The notes below the pieces were generated by a model, which saw only the letters and a list, made by a program, of their open reading frames with translations, was not told where the DNA came from and made no database searches. A DNA stretch of 64,000 nucleotides from Nansenia antarctica (taxonomy: Eukaryota > Chordata > Actinopteri > Argentiniformes > Microstomatidae): the NCBI GenBank assembly GCA_963989245.1, contig OZ022347.1, positions 243,544-307,543 of the forward strand, read 5' to 3'. Within the stretch, counting starts at the first letter, position 1; the number at the start of each line of letters is the position of its first letter. A program made the position numbers and the translations under genes. This document shows, one piece after another, positions 21,640-32,814 of this stretch.

Positions 21640-21950
21640 GGCTAGACGGCATATCAGTGCGGTACGGGTGGGTTGTCTTTGCCTTGACACGGTCCAGGTG
21701 TGACAGTGTTCTCGCGAGCTTCACACCGAGATACGTCTGGGTGGGCTGGAACTGCAGGGTGGCTTCATTGTTGTAGAGGTGGAACGTTGTTGATACGGTC
21801 TTATCCACACTGAGCTTGAGGCGCCAGTTCTTCAGGTAGACAGGATGTTCGCGTCCTCAGAGTTCCCCCTTCGTTCCCCCTCTTCCTCTGCTTCCCAGGC
21901 TGGCTCGCTGAGTAAGATGGCCAGGTCGTCTGCGAGACCGTACTTCCTTG
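21640..21950 (-). pseudogene. LINE reverse transcriptase C-terminal fragment
   Basis: On the minus strand the peptide contains DKTVSTTFHLYNN, then QTYLGVKLARTLSHLDRVK, the Y-L-G-V block that follows the RT catalytic motifs in non-LTR elements. It is trapped between two inverted copies of a LINE tail and is frameshifted on both sides. Confidence 0.6.
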
Positions 21951-21955
21951 ATGTT

Positions 21956-22175
21956 ACAGATACAGATACAGATACAGAATACTTTATTTATCCCCGAAGG
22001 GCAATTCAGTTTCCACAGTTCGTGGTCACAAACACACTATCACACAACAACAGTTCCCAGTCCACGGTTCACAAGTGCAAGTCCAACAGTTCAAGTTTAA
22101 CGACAGTTCAAGAGATACATAAAAAGTGCATTTGTTCACAGTTCAAGTTTAAGAACAGATTCAAGGGATCGAAAA
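21956..22175 (-). mobile_element. LINE 3' end with (GATACA)n tail, inverted copy
   Basis: ACAGATACAGATACAG, ATACTTTATTTATCCCCGAA and GGGCAATTCAGTTTCCACAG are the reverse complement of the end at 21325-21636. Confidence 0.82.
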
Positions 22176-22179
22176 AACT

Positions 22180-22435
22180 GCCTCGACCAGCGTTCTCACC
22201 AAAAGCGAAGCGAAGCAACGTGATGGATGCGTCGTTTGTAACCGGAGCGAAACCACCCTTTTCAAGCGGAGCATCCGTTGGTTCTTTGCTGCGGGAGCGA
22301 CTTCGAATGCGCGTTCTCACAGCTCCAAACGACACAGAGCAAAGTAAATTTTATTCTTAACTCCGTTTCAAGTGAAGCAAATGTTCTAGTGAGAACACAC
22401 CCTAAGTGTGTGCTGGTGTGCAACTGGCTGGTGTG
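22180..22435. other. Unclassified stretch, possible DNA-transposon remnant
   Basis: GCGTTCTCACC-like and GTGAGAACACACCCTA-like phrases occur near the two sides, with GCGAAGCGAAGC inside. Clear inverted ends could not be confirmed. Confidence 0.3.
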
Positions 22436-22439
22436 TTCA

Positions 22440-23240
22440 CAGACATTTCACCGACTCCTGCTTCCAGTCATCCAGCATTGTCCCTGTGCCAAAAAAGAGC
22501 ACGGTATCATGCCTAAATGACTGGCGCCCTTTGGCTCTCACTCCCATCATGAGCAGATGAACAGGCTTGTCAAGGCCCAGATCTGCAGTATGTTACCACC
22601 CACCCTGCTCTCATCGCCAATGCTCTCCACTCCTCCCTCACCCACCTGGACAAGATGATCTCCTATGTGAGGAAGCTGTTCGTAGTTTACAGTTCAGTTC
22701 ATTCAACACCATTGTCCCCTCCAGGCTTGACACCAAGCTCAGACACCTAGGCCTTAACCCCGGCCTATGCAACTGGATCCTGGAATTCCCGTCAAAGACC
22801 TCCACCCTTCTGACCCTCAACACAGGAGCCCCCCAAGGCTGTGTCCTGAGACCCCTTCCTCTACTCCTCAACACAGGAGCCCCCCAAGGCTGTGTCCTGA
22901 GACCCCTTCCTCTACTCCTCAACAAAGGAGCCCCCCAAGGATGTGTCCTGAGCCCCTCCTCTACTCCTCAACACAGGAGCCCCCCAAGGATGTGTCCTGA
23001 GTCCCCTCTTCTACTCCCTGCACACACCCACGACTGCGTGGCCAAGCACGGCTCCAACTCAGTGATTGCATTTGCTGACGACACAGCAGTGATCGGCCTG
23101 ATCACCGACAACGACGAGACGGCCTACAGCAGAGAGGTGGACCGCCTGGCTCAGTACAGCAGGAGAACAACCTCTCTCTCAACACCAGGCTTCCTTCACT
23201 GCAGCCTCGACTCACTTTGTGACACTCCCAAACCACATCA
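22440..23240 (+). pseudogene. CR1/Rex1-group LINE RT fragment with a repeated motif
   Basis: Pieces in shifting frames give SIVPVPKKSTVSCLNDWRPL, then HSSLTHLDK, SSFNTIVPSRLDTKLRHLG, LCNWILEF, and later FADDTAVIGLITDNDE with the YxDD-type catalytic pair intact. The segment between, normally a single GAPQGCVLSPLLYSLYT block, is present about four times (22817-23020). Several frameshifts make it a pseudogene. It runs into an (ATT)n stretch at 23243. Confidence 0.85.
22817..23020 (+). repeat. 51-bp array of an RT motif (4 units)
   Basis: Each unit reads AACACAGGAGCCCCCCAAGG and then the codons for CVL-P, i.e. NTGAPQGCVLRPLPLLL. Units three and four have lost or gained single bases, so the frame drifts. 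Confidence 0.9.
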
Positions 23241-23242
23241 AA

Positions 23243-23372
23243 GAATTATTATTTATTATATATTATTTATATTATTATTATTATTATTATTATTATTGTC
23301 ATTATTATTATTGATATTATGATTATGATTATGATTATTATTGTTGTTGTTGGTGTTGTTGTTATTATTAGA
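23243..23372 (+). repeat. (ATT)n / GATTAT microsatellite
   Basis: Imperfect ATT, GATTATGATT and GTTGTTG units. The next 400 bp (23380-23820) show no recognisable feature. Confidence 0.9.
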
Positions 23373-23828
23373 TTGTGTGAATGACAGAATGCTGTCCCTG
23401 CTGAAACTGTGGACATTCACACTCTATTATGACAGTTTTGATTATAACAAGGCTACTTTTCTATCCAGCCTCATTCCCACTGAGACCCGACGTCCTTCCT
23501 CCTGTCTCCTCCTCCACCCTGTAACCACTACGCTGCCCTCATGCTGTTCACTCATGCCAGACTGCACCAGATCACTTCCTGCATGTCTCCGTGACGTGGG
23601 AGAACGCGTGGTGACGGTGTGAGAGTAGATGGGGGATTGGTCCCATGGGTGCTTGGTACTCTTAAAATAACATGATACGTTTCCTCGATATGTTTCCTGT
23701 TTCTTCATCTCTGCAATTCACCAGCTGCTATAAAAATGTCAACCTATCTGATAAGAAAACACATTATTTTATTCTCTTGTCATTATGTGGTTGCTCGCAG
23801 TAACACTTGACACCTAGAGTCGGCTGTA

Positions 23829-24778
23829 GCAGTGGGTTTGAGGTAGCAGTGGGTTTGAGGTAGCAGTGGGATTGAGGTAGCAGTGGGATTGAGGTAGCAG
23901 TGGGTTTGAGGTAGCAGTGGGATTGAGGTAGCAGTGGGATTGAGGTAGCAGTGGCATTGAGGTAGCAGTGGCATTGAGGTAGCAGTGGGTTTGAGGTAGC
24001 AGTGGGATTGAGGTAGCAGTGGGATTGAGGTAGCAGTACCATTGAGGTAGCAGTGGGTTTGAGGTAGCAGTGGGATTGAGGTAGCAGTACCATTGAGGTA
24101 GCAGTGTGATTGAGGTAGCAGTGGGATTGAGGTAGCAGTGGGATTGAGGTAGCAGTGGGATTAAGGTAGCAGTGGGATTGAGGTAGCAGTGGGATTGAGG
24201 TAGCAGTGGGATTGAGGTAGCAGTGGCATTGAGGTAGCAGTGGGATTGAGGTAGCAGTGAGATTGAGGTAGCAGTACCATTGAAGTAGCAGTGGGTTTGA
24301 GGTAGCAGTACCATTGAGGTAGCAGTGGGATTGAGGTAGCAGTGGGATTGAGGTAGCAGTGGGATTGAGGTAGCAGTGGGATTGAGGTAGCAGTGGGATT
24401 GAGGTAGCAGTCGTATTGAGGTAGCAGTGGGATTGAGGTAGCAGTGGCATTGAGGTAGCAGTGGCATTGAGGTAGCAGTGGCATTGAGGTAGCAGTGGGA
24501 TTGAGGTAGCAGTGAGATTGAGGTAGCAGTCGTATTGAGGTAGCAGTGGGATTGAGGTAGCAGTGAGATTGAGGTAGCAGTGGCATTGAGGTAGCAGTGG
24601 GATTGAGGTAGCAGTGGGATTGAGGTAGCAGTGAGATTGAGGTAGCAGTGGGATTGAGGTAGCAGTGAGATTGAGGTAGCAGTGGCATTGAGGTAGCAGT
24701 GGCATTGAGGTAGCAGTGGGATTGAGGTAGCAGTGGCATTGAGGTAGCAGTGGGATTGAGGTAGCAGTACCATTGAGG
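23829..24778 (+). repeat. 17-bp minisatellite (~56 units) with let-7 seed-like unit
   Basis: The unit is GAGGTAGCAGTGGGATT. Variants change only the last bases (GGTTT, GCATT, ACCATT, AGATT, CGTATT). All three minus-strand frames are open because the unit lacks stops in any frame, giving overlapping ORFs of up to 402 codons that need not be coding. Nearly every unit junction reads TGAGGTAG. Confidence 0.97.
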
Positions 24779-24852
24779 TAATATCTTATCTTCATATCTT
24801 TGTAATATCTTATCTTCATATCTTTGTAATATCTTATCTTCATATCTTTGTA
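24779..24852 (+). repeat. 27-bp tandem triplication
   Basis: Three copies of TAATATCTTATCTTCATATC plus TTTG, directly after the 17-bp array. Confidence 0.92.
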
Positions 24853-24988
24853 TTTCCAGCTGCACAACAGTAGATTTGTTTGAAGACTGAAGTTTCCTGA
24901 AAGCTTTATAATGTTAAGGACTTCTTCAAACAAGTTGAAATCTTGCCAAAGGCCAGAAATACTTCTTGGCAAGCAAAACCAAAAGCTT

Positions 24989-25008
24989 TTTTTTTTTTTT
25001 TTTTTTTT
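24989..25008 (+). repeat. Poly-T tract
   Basis: About 20 T residues. Possibly the poly-A tail of a lost minus-strand retrocopy. Confidence 0.7.
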
Positions 25009-25085
25009 ACATAAACATTAGTGATGAATATCTTGATTTATTGTGGGACACAAAGACAAAGGTTTATTATAAGAACCGGTGCCGT

Positions 25086-25202
25086 GTCAGTCCTCTATAG
25101 AAACATATTATACTGTCAGTCCTCTATAGAAACATATTATACTGTCAGTCCTCTATAGAAACATATTATACTGTCAGTCCTTTATAGAAACATATTATAC
25201 TT
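25086..25202 (+). repeat. 29-bp minisatellite (4 units)
   Basis: The unit contains TGTCAGTCCTCTATAGAAAC and ATATTATAC. Confidence 0.93.
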
Positions 25203-25325
25203 TGGTCAGAATTTTAGTGGACAATTGTGTTAGGTATAGTAGATATTATGTTTACACCGGTGGCATGGAGGTTCGGTCGATCTGGCACTGATTGATCAAT
25301 CGATACATACTCTCCATTTCAAGAT

Positions 25326-25620
25326 AATAATAATAATAATAATAATAATATTTATATAGCGCCTTTCTCAAACCCAAGGACACTTTACCGATTTTACAGA
25401 CAGAAAGTCAGACAGATAGAACAGAAAGAAAAGCAAAGAAAACAAAAAGACAGCGACAGTGACAAAACTAGACGAGGGGCCAAAGGCCTTGGTGAACAGA
25501 TGAGTTTTGAAGGTGTCCAGGGTAGGTAGGGGTGTTGAAGGTGTCAGGGTAGGTAGGGGTGTTGAAGGTGCCCAGGGTAGGTAGGGGCGTTGCGGATCAC
25601 TGTGGGGAGAGAGTTCCAAA
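25326..25620 (-). mobile_element. LINE 3' end with 29-bp triplication in its coding end
   Basis: (AATAAT)n, TTTATATAGCGCCTTTCTCA and then, on the minus strand, coding for TFKTHLFTKAFGPSS and NSLP. Between those, the codons around CCTACCTACCCTG are present three times (25515-25590). Confidence 0.78.
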
Positions 25621-25875
25621 GATGAACTTGAATGATGAATGAATGAATATGTGAGTTATGTGAGACTCCCCAAACGACATTGCATGTTAGCAAAGTGAAA
25701 GTTTTCTAAACGATCACTGTAAGTCGACGTGTCTTGCGGTGCAGAGAGCTGTTAGATTCAGGCCAGTGATGATGAAAGGTTGGCTGTATGAGGAGTCAGT
25801 CGCCCTGGGCTGTATGAGGAGTCAGTCGCCCTGGGCCGTACAGGGACCCGGCAATGACTGAGAAGCCACAGCACT

Positions 25876-25911
25876 GCAGTCTTCTGGGAGGTAAGGTTTG
25901 ACTTATTTTGG
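25876..25911 (+). repeat. Start of the 21-bp repeat field split by a SINE-A
   Basis: GCAGTCTTCTGGGAGGTAAG and GTTTGACTT match the units that resume at 26252, so the SINE-A inserted into this array. Confidence 0.75.
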
Positions 25912-26250
25912 GGCGGCTGTGTCTCAGGAGGTAGAGGCTGTGTCTCAGGAGGTAGAGGCTGTGTCTCAGGAGGTAGAGGCTGTGTCTCAGGAGGTAGAGT
26001 CACCGTCTAATGATCACAGGGTTGGCAGATCAGCGGTTCGAGCCCCGGCTGGCCACATGTCGAAGTGTCCTTGGGCAAGACACTGAACCCCAAAATTGCT
26101 CCCAGTGAGCGGGCCGGCGCCTTGCATGGTAGCTTGCCACCATTGGTGTGTGAATGTGTGTGTGTGAATGGGTGAATGAGAGGCCGTCGTAAAGCGCTTT
26201 GGAGCAGCAAAAAAGGCGCTATATAAGTGCAGTCCATTTACCATTTACCA
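25912..26250 (+). mobile_element. SINE-A with four to five head units
   Basis: The head GGCTGTGTCTCAGGAGGTAG is repeated at 25915-26000. Then box B GGTTCGAGCCCCGGCTGG, GTGTCCTTGGGCAAGACAC, CTCCCAGTGAGCGGGCCGG, and the full tail CGTAAAGCGCTTTGGAGCAG, GGCGCTATATAAGTG, ending CCATTTACCATT. This is the most complete copy and defines the family. Confidence 0.92.
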
Positions 26251-26251
26251 T

Positions 26252-26695
26252 TCTGAGAGGTAGGGTTTGACTTCTGAGAAGTAGGGTTTGACTTCTGAGG
26301 TACGTTTAGCTGCAGTCTTCTGAGAGGTAGGGTTTGACTTCTGAGAAGTAGGGTTTGACTTCTGAGGTAAGTTTAGCTGCAGTCTTCTGAGAAGTAGGGT
26401 TTGACTTCTGAGAAGTAGGGTTTGACTTCTGAGGTAAGGTTTGACTTCTGAGGAAAGTTTAGCTGCAGTCTTCTGAGAGGTAGGGTTTGACTTCTGAGAA
26501 GTAGGGTTTGACTTCTGAGAGGTAAGGTTTGACTTCTGAGAGGTAGGGTTTGACTTCTGAGAAGTAGGGTTTGACTTCTGAGGTAAGGTTTGACTTCTGA
26601 GGTAAGTTTAGCTGCAGTCTTCTGAGAGGTAAGGTTTGACTTCTGAGGTAAGTTTAGCTGCAGTCTTCTGAGAGGTAGGGTTTCAGGGTTTCAGG
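26252..26695 (+). repeat. ~21-bp minisatellite
   Basis: Units of GTTTGACTTCTGAGAAGTAG and GTTTGACTTCTGAGGTAAG alternate with longer ones containing TTTAGCTGCAGTCTTCTGAG. Confidence 0.93.
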
Positions 26696-26836
26696 GTTTC
26701 CGTCCGTTTCTGCCCTGCAGCACAAGTTTTTAATCAAAGTTCAGTCAAGACTGCAGCAGGGCTCTCCCCTCCAGGCCTCAGGAGAGAGCCGGCCTGGGGC
26801 GCACAGCCACAGAGATAGAGCAATCACTGAGTCTAT

Positions 26837-28375
26837 GACTCTCTCTGTCAACTATGACTCTCTCTCTGTCAACTATGACTCTCTGTCAACTATGACTCTC
26901 TCTCTGTCAACTATGACTCTCTCTCTGTCAACTATGACTCTCTGTCAACTATGACTCTCTCTCTGTCAACTATGACTCTCTCTCTGTCAACTATGACTCT
27001 CTGTCAACTATGACTCTCTCTCTGTCAACTATGACTCTCTGTCAACTATGACTCTCTCTCTGTCAACTATGACTCTCTCTCTGTCAACTATGACTCTCTC
27101 TGTCAACTATGACTCTCTCTCTGTCAACTATGACTCTCTGTCAACTATGACTCTCTCTCTGTCAACTATGACTCTCTCTGTCAACTATGACTCTCTGTCA
27201 ACTATGACTCTCTCTCTGTCAACTATGACTCTCTCTGTCAACTATGACTCTCTCTGTCAACTATGACTCTCTCTGTCAACTATGACTCTCTCTCTGTCAA
27301 CTATGACTCTCTCTCTGTCAACTATGACTCTCTCTGTCAACTATGACTCTCTCTGTCAACTATGACTCTCTCTCTGTCAACTATGACTCTCTCTCTGTCA
27401 ACTATGACTCTCTCTGTCAACTATGACTCTCTCTGTCAACTATGACTCTCTCTCTGTCAACTATGACTCTCTCTGTCAACTATGACTCTCTCTGTCAACT
27501 ATGACTCTCTCTGTCAACTATGACTCTCTCTCTGTCAACTATGACTCTCTCTCTGTCAACTATGACTCTCTCTCTGTCAACTATGACTCTCTCTCTGTCA
27601 ACTATGACTCTCTCTGTCAACTATGACTCTCTCTGTCAACTATGACTCTCTGTCAACTATGACTCTCTCTGTCAACTATGACTCTCTCTGTCAACTATGA
27701 CTCTCTCTCTGTCAACTATGACTCTCTCTCTGTCAACTATGACTCTCTCTGTCAACTATGACTCTCTCTCTGTCAACTATGACTCTCTCTGTCAACTATG
27801 ACTCTCTCTGTCAACTATGACTCTCTCTCTGTCAACTATGACTCTCTCTGTCAACTATGACTCTCTCTCTGTCAACTATGACTCTCTCTGTCAACTATGA
27901 CTCTCTCTGTCAACTATGACTCTCTCTCTGTCAACTATGACTCTCTCTCTGTCAACTATGACTCTCTCTCTGTCAACTATGACTCTCTCTCTGTCAACTA
28001 TGACTCTCTCTGTCAACTATGACTCTCTCTCTGTCAACTATGACGCTCTCTGTCAACTATGACTCTCTCTGTCAACTATGACTCTCTCTGTCAACTATGA
28101 CTCTCTCTCTGTCAACTATGACTCTCTCTCTGTCAACTATGACTCTCTCTCTGTCAACTATGACTCTCTGTCTGTCAACTATGACTCTCTCTGTCAACTA
28201 TGACTCTCTCTCTGTCAACTATGACTCTCTCTCTGTCAACTATGACTCTCTCTGTCAACTATGACTCTCTGTCTGTCAACTATGACTCTCTGTCAACTAT
28301 GACTCTCTCTCTGTCAACTATGACTCTCTCTCTGTCAACTATGACTCTCTCTGTCAACTATGACTCTCTCTGTCA
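26837..28375 (+). repeat. 1.5-kb minisatellite with 17/19/21-bp units
   Basis: About 80 units of CTATGACTCTCTCTGTCAA. The only common variation is the number of CT steps, giving 17-, 19- or 21-bp units. One unit has GACGCTC and two have CTGTCTGTC. It is a minisatellite with an embedded microsatellite. Confidence 0.97.
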
Positions 28376-29005
28376 ATTAATTATAGGTTACTTATCGATT
28401 AAGTAGTATCACAGTATCTTACATGGTGAGTATTTGTCAGACGACTCTTGATGACTAGCACTAGTACTGCAATTTATTGTAACTTTTTTTCATGCTGTTG
28501 TGTTGCTGCATGCTCCATTATCACTGGTAGAAGAATGAAAGGGTTGCGATTGCAAATCTTTCAGATCAAGTTGTGGTGGTGGTGAAGATGATGACACCGT
28601 TAAAAGTACACTTCATCATACTCCATAGACACTCACTCACGGTCACACTCAGCAGATGAAAGTAATTCATAATAACAGTTCAAAGACTAGACAAGTTGAT
28701 AAATAATTGCAATTTCCAGAATAGCTCAGCTACAGTTCAGTTGCATTCCCCAGCAGGTAGGTATGCGCTGGACACCTGCATGGCCTGGAGGAACACGCGT
28801 TTGTAGCGCCGCATGCTAGGCTGATGTATATACCTCGTGCAACTCTCTTTTGCGCAGCAAGAACAGGCATGTGTGTATCCAGAGTGATGAGTATCACATT
28901 CCTGTCAACCAGGACCCGGGAATTGTCGACACAGACGCAAGTTCTCTGGTACAACCTCGCATTTTACTAGGTGGTAACTAGGTGTTCTGGGCTACCAACA
29001 TCGTA
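28376..29005. other. Unique stretch, no feature recognised
   Basis: No transposable-element signature, splice-bounded ORF or array was found. Confidence 0.5.
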
Positions 29006-29007
<2 letters not shown>

Positions 29008-29039
<32 letters not shown>

Positions 29040-29760
29040 TAATAGTTCATTGTATTTATATAGCGCTTTTCCGGGGCTCAAAGACACTGACAATATGGGA
29101 AAAACAGAAAACACAGAAACAACAAGCAACAGATAACATGAGCACATAGAACACAGAGTTAACAACAGATAAGATTACACATAGAACACAGAGTTAACAA
29201 CAGATAACATGACACATAGAACACAGAGTTAACAACAGATAACATGACACATAGAACACAGAGTTAACAACAGATAACATGAGATAACATAGAACACAGA
29301 GTTAACAACAGATAACATGACACATAGAACACAGAGTTAACAACAGATAACATGAGCACATAGAACACAGAGTTAACAACAGATAACATGACACATAGAA
29401 CACAGAGTTAACAACAGATAACATGACACATAGAACACAGAGTTAACAACAGATAACATGACACATAGAACACAGAGTTAACAACAGATAACATGAGCAC
29501 ATAGAACACAGAGTTAACAACAGATAACATGACACATAGAACACAGAGTTAACGAACAGGCACAGGGAACAATTAACACAGCAATGTCCAGGGGGGGGGG
29601 AGGGTTAGGGGATGTTGTATTCATGGGAGAACAGGTAGGTTTTGAGGTGGGATTTAAAAGTGGAGAGTGAGGGTGAGTCTCTGAGTGGTTGAGGGAGAGA
29701 GTTCCAGAGGCGGGGTGCAGCTCGTGAAAAAGCACGGTCTCCCAAGCCTTGTTGGCATTA
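29008..29760 (-). mobile_element. LINE 3' end with 35-bp array in its tail
   Basis: (AAT)n, then TATATAGCGCTTTTCCGGGG, then about twelve 35-bp units (29130-29550; AACAGATAACATGAC, ACATAGAACACAGAGTT). Minus-strand coding (29640-29740) for APRLWNSLPQPLRDSPSLST and FKSHLK follows. It is a close relative of the copy at 46.75-47.89 kb. Confidence 0.88.
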
Positions 29761-29976
29761 TGCCAATAATAACATTCTCAACTTTCTCAATCACGGTCCT
29801 GACCTTTGTTATGGTGTTGGGAAGGTTCTGAATACCAACAATGTACATTCTCATCACATATTTGTAAGTGGAAAATCTCCATGTTCTCAGCGGGCTGGAG
29901 AGGCTGCGTTAAGTGCAACAACACTATTGTCAGAGTTCTATAACAACACTATTGTCAGGGTTCAAATGATAGAGAT

Positions 29977-30224
29977 CTAATAGACTGACTTATATAGCAC
30001 CTTATTCCAAAGTGCTTTACAACGGCCTCTCATTCACCCATTCACACACCAATGGCGGCAAGCTACCATGCAAGGCGCCTGCCTGCTCATTGGGAGTAAT
30101 TAGGGGTTCAGTGTCTTGCCCAAGGACACCTCGACACATGGCCACCCGGGGCTCGAACCGCCGATCTGCCAACCTTGCGATCATTAGACTCCGGCTCCTC
30201 TACCTCCTGAGACACAGCCGCCCC
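29977..30224 (-). mobile_element. SINE-A, single-head copy
   Basis: CTTATATAGCACCTTATTCC, GTGTCTTGCCCAAGGACACC, GGCTCGAACCGCCGATCTGC, ending CTCCTGAGACACAGCCGCCC. The body is about 250 bp. Confidence 0.87.
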
Positions 30225-30399
30225 AAATAACCTAGACATGTAGAATATAATAACAAGATATAAGAGGCAAAGGAAAATGTATTTAAAAATGAGATAAAAC
30301 TATCTATACATTCAAGGTAAGAAAAAAAAGAAAGAAAGTTAACTCAAGATAGAAATTTAGAAGAATGTTGCCCAGGATAGAATGTGTCATTTATTAAGC

Positions 30400-30640
30400 T
30401 TATTCTGATGGAGGTAAAAGGCTGTTCTCCAGTGTGCTGGTGGCCTACGGCTGCTCTACCTCCTGCCTGAGGGTAGCAGGCAGAACAGGCTGTGTGTGTG
30501 TGTGTGTGTCTGTGTGTGTGTGTGTGTGTGCGCGTGCGCGCGTGTGTGTGTGTGCTGGGTTCTTGATGACCTTCAGGGACTTCCTGCGGAAGATGTTTTG
30601 CTTTGTAATGGTAATGGAGGGAATTCGGTCCAGGAATAAC
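30400..30640 (-). mobile_element. Probable retroelement remnant with (TG)n
   Basis: TACCTCCTGCCTGAGGGTAG and TTGATGACCTTCAGGGACTT resemble a repeat common in fish genomes. A TG/CGTG microsatellite (30491-30555) splits it. The class is uncertain. Confidence 0.35.
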
Positions 30641-30837
30641 TAAAATACGTACAGTTGAAAGTTATCTTGTCATACCACTTTATGTTCTGTGATACACTGC
30701 ATTATATCGCAAGCCCTGTACTCCCTGAAGGAAATTGTACACGGTCCAACCCCGCTAGTTGACACAGTTGCCTTTGGTGGGAGACCAAGGAGAACAGATC
30801 GGGTTTGGAGTAAACCAACGAATGCATTGTGAGAAGA

Positions 30838-31022
30838 GCTAGTGGTGGTAGTGGTGGTCTAGTTAGTAGATAGTGAGTTGAACTGAAGATTCGAAGGCTG
30901 TGAGTTCAAATCCCGCCTGAAACACCACCACTAGTGTGTCCTTAGAGTAAGGCCCTCAGTTACTCCAGGGGAAATGTCCCTGTAATTCAGAATTGGAAGT
31001 CGCTTTGGATTAAAAGCGTCTG
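30838..31022 (+). mobile_element. SINE-B, tRNA-derived
   Basis: The tRNA-like head TGGTGGTCTAGTTAGTAGAT is followed by box B-like GAGTTCAAATCCCG, the body TTACTCCAGGGGAAATGTCC, and the tail AGTCGCTTTGGATTAAAAGC. The same family is at 44.35 kb. Confidence 0.85.
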
Positions 31023-31147
31023 TGTGGTGTATTTTCATACATACCATGAATTGCATTGAGCCTGCAAAGACATGCCCTCTAACAATGGGGGTTTTATGGC
31101 AACCAGATGACCAACAGAGACCTCTGGGGGTTGGGACCGCTTGTAAG

Positions 31148-31149
<2 letters not shown>

Positions 31150-31209
<60 letters not shown>
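31150..31209 (+). repeat. (CA)n microsatellite
   Basis: About 30 units. Confidence 0.97.
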
Positions 31210-31214
<5 letters not shown>

Positions 31215-31532
31215 GCCTCTCCCCCCTTGACCATCTCTAGGGAAGGTGATAGGCCAGGCATCTAGGTGACTGTGATAGGATCACTGGTAGATATTTGCAT
31301 AAGAAAAGGGCATACAAAAGGACAGGACAGGGGCAGATCTCTCTCTTAACCACCCCAGCCCAGCAGAGCAGAGCAGATCAGACATAGGATCCAGCTGTTG
31401 GTATCTGTATACTTTTTGTACTTTAAATAAATCGTCTTAAACTCAATAACTGTTCTTTGATTCATAACCAATAAGGTAATATACAACATCTGATAATGGC
31501 AAATTCTAAATTCTAGACAATGTGCAGCGAGG

Positions 31533-31968
31533 GGGTTCAGAGCTGAGTGACAGACAGAGAGATGTGGGTTCAGAGCTGAGTGACAGACAGACAGAGAGGG
31601 GGTTCAGAGCTGAGTGACAGACAGAGAGATGTGGGTTCAGAGCTGAGTGACAGACAGACAGATGGGGGTTCAGAGCTGAGTGACAGACAGAGAGGGGGTT
31701 CAGAGCTGAGTGACAGACAGAGAGATGTGGGTTCAGAGCTGAGTGACAGACAGAGAGATGGGGGTTCAGAGCTGAGTGACAGACAGAGAGATGTGGGTTC
31801 AGAGCTGAGTGACAGACAGAGAGATGTGGGTTCAGAGCTGAGTGACAGACAGAGAGATGTGGGTTCAGAGCTGAGTGACAGACAGAGAGAGAGGGGGTTC
31901 AGAGCTGAGTGACAGACAGAGAGATGTGGGTTCAGAGCTGAGTGACAGACAGAGAGGGGGGTTTCAGG
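31533..31968 (+). repeat. 30/33-bp minisatellite (~14 units)
   Basis: The unit contains GGTTCAGAGCTGAGTGACAG and ACAGAGAGATGTG. Shorter units end AGAGAGGG. Both lengths are near multiples of three, so long ORFs appear on both strands by period alone. Confidence 0.95.
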
Positions 31969-32057
31969 TTCCCACCTCGAGTCGTGCCAAGAGGAAAGAT
32001 CTAGAAGCATCTATGGAATGTGTGGTTAGGCAACCACTCACTGAATGCTACAGGTAG

Positions 32058-32780
32058 ATAATAATAATAATAACTTTTATTTGTAAAGCACTTTTCCTGC
32101 AAACGTTACAGCTCAAAGTGCTCCAATCATTATATAATCATAATTTAATGATTTCGTTATTTAAAGGCAATATTAAAAAGATGGGTTTTTTAGTCTTGAC
32201 TTGAACATAATGTGCTGAGGTTGCATCCCTAATGTCAACTGGCAGTGAGACACAATCTGGGTGCATAAAATGAGAATGCAGCCTCACCAAATCTCTTCTT
32301 TTGTACATGTGGTACACAGAGAAAACCAGCATCAGAAGACCTGAGAGCTCTGTTGGGCTGATATGCTAGCAGAAGACCTGAGAGCTCTATTGGGCTGATA
32401 TGCTAGCAGAAGACCTGAGAGCTCTATTGGGCTGATATGCTAGCAGAAGACCTGAGAGCTCTATTGGGCTGATATGATAGCAGAAGACCTGAGAGCTCTA
32501 TTGGGCTGATATGCTAGCAAAAGGCCTTTCAGATATTCTGGTGCTGTGCCAGTGAGAGCTTTATAAACAAGCAGAAGGATCTTGAAATCTATTCTGAATT
32601 TAACAGGAAGCCAGTGTAGAGTCTCTAAAATAGGAGTTTTTGAGCTTGTCTGCTTGTTTTGGTTAAAACATGATGAACCACAGGTATATGAACACCAATT
32701 GTTGATGTTGTTGCTCTTTTTTGCTACGAGAAATGATGAAAGGACAAGATAATATATGAATCCCTTAATCCACATGAAAC
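32058..32780 (-). mobile_element. L2-like LINE 3' end, copy 2, with ~5 units
   Basis: Minus strand: (ATT)n, 3' UTR, the C-terminal block and five 37-bp units (32340-32515). Uninterrupted coding then continues upstream: LETLHWLPVKFRIDFKILLL and VYKALTGTAPEYLKGLLLAY. The latter shows what lies just before the repeat in the parent element. The 5' part beyond 32780 is missing. Confidence 0.9.
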
Positions 32781-32814
32781 TCCTTGATAAGTCGTAACCT
32801 GAAGGTTACGGTTA

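Noticed and set aside
23764..24972. Three overlapping long minus-strand ORFs (up to 402 codons) rich in Leu, Pro, Thr, Cys and Tyr
   Set aside because: They follow from a 17-bp unit with no stop in any minus frame; no splice sites, start context or domain supports coding.
29654..29857. Minus ORF with VGIQNLPNTITKVRTVIEKV
   Set aside because: It extends from a LINE end into unique DNA; no independent evidence of a gene.
30838..31022. tRNA-like sequence as a functional tRNA gene
   Set aside because: Box A/B-like blocks are followed by a SINE body and tail; the acceptor stem cannot be paired convincingly.
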